Shown: piece by piece, positions 22,640-22,867 of the stretch
Numbering within the stretch: position 1 is the stretch's first letter
Layout of the letters: each line of letters begins with the position of its first letter
Origin: a virus
Virus record (IMG/VR): IMGVR_UViG_3300033146_001906
Location: 1-22,867 of that record
Direction: 5' to 3' (one strand)
Length of the DNA stretch: 22,867 nucleotides
Made by a program: the position numbers and the translations under genes
The notes under the pieces: generated by a model
What the model was told of the DNA's origin: nothing
The model's input: the letters and a program-made list of their open reading frames with translations, nothing else
Databases searched by the model: none

Positions 22640-22867
22640 GTCTTAAAGAAAGGATAAGTCTGGTCTTAAAGTTAAAGAAAGGATAAGTCTGGTCTTAAAG
22701 TTAAAGAAAGGACAAGTCTGGTCTCAAAGTTGAAGAAAGGACAAGTCTGGTCTCAAAGTTGAAGAAAGGATAAGTCTGGTCTCAAAGTTGAAGAAAGGAT
22801 AAGTCTGGTCTCAAAGTTGAAGAAAGGATAAGTCTGGTCTCAAAGTTGAAGAAAGGATAAGTCTGGT
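22640..22867. repeat. 29-bp tandem repeat array, at least 8 copies
   Basis: The motif GG(A/C-variant)AAGTCTGGTC starts at 22652, 22681, 22710, 22739, 22768, 22797, 22826 and 22855, an exact 29-base spacing; the last unit is cut by the window edge. A shortened copy precedes the first. The units differ only by transitions: copies 1-2 have CTTAAAGTTAAAG, later copies CTCAAAGTTGAAG, and copies 3-4 have GGAC in place of GGAT. The period is not a multiple of three and stops fall in every frame on both strands, so it is not coding. No unique spacers separate the units, so it is not CRISPR. It may be a binding array or a packaging or recombination site; function is unknown. Confidence 0.85.

Noticed and set aside
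22640-22867. CRISPR array
   Set aside because: The units abut without variable spacers and no cas gene is present.

Overview
The window is part of a tailed-phage (or prophage) genome that is very A+T rich. It most resembles a contractile-tailed phage of Bacteroidetes, perhaps of a flavobacterium. Three things suggest that host. Start codons lack AGGAG-type ribosome sites and follow A-rich leaders. The virion genes are of types common in Bacteroidetes phages (DUF935 portal, DUF1320 connector, DUF2586-like sheath, DUF6046-like baseplate protein). The tail contracts, because a sheath gene is present. No integrase, repressor or host chromosomal gene is visible, so lifestyle and host remain inferences.

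Layout. (1) 1-827: the 3' end of a tail-fibre/baseplate-type gene that starts outside the window, followed by hairpins. (2) 943-4787, minus strand: a 58-aa membrane protein, an 868-aa protein joining a primase-like N-terminus to a superfamily 2 helicase, and a small protein with a NUMOD1-like tail. A 566-base gap between the last two holds a G+C-richer island with a perfect 15-bp inverted repeat and a 10-bp-phased AT-rich repeat block that could be an origin. (3) 4884-7135, plus strand: accessory genes, namely a PD-(D/E)XK-like nuclease overlapping a GIY-YIG nuclease, two small unknown proteins and a possible sigma-like protein. (4) 7170-14583: small terminase, an initiator-like tRNA(CAU), an NlpC/P60 lysin, large terminase, connector, portal, a 5'-3' exonuclease in an unexpected place, head-tail joining proteins and a protease-scaffold fusion. 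(5) 14610-22583: major capsid, sheath, a beta-rich protein, two paralogous tail tubes, tail chaperone with a -1 frameshift, tape measure and baseplate hub genes. (6) 22652 to the right edge: a 29-bp tandem repeat array.

How it works together. The minus-strand block and the nucleases look like replication and DNA-processing functions. The long plus-strand block packages DNA, builds the head and then the contractile tail in normal assembly order. A nearly identical 39-bp element lies before the gene at 6839 and before the protease-scaffold gene at 13423, which suggests a shared phage promoter. The sigma-like protein is a possible but unproven partner. Strong hairpins after the capsid gene and before the first tube gene probably adjust expression inside the virion operon.

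The best leads for something new are the initiator-like tRNA, the 3882-4007 island with its neighbouring phased repeats, the duplicated promoter-like element with the sigma-like protein, and the 29-bp array.
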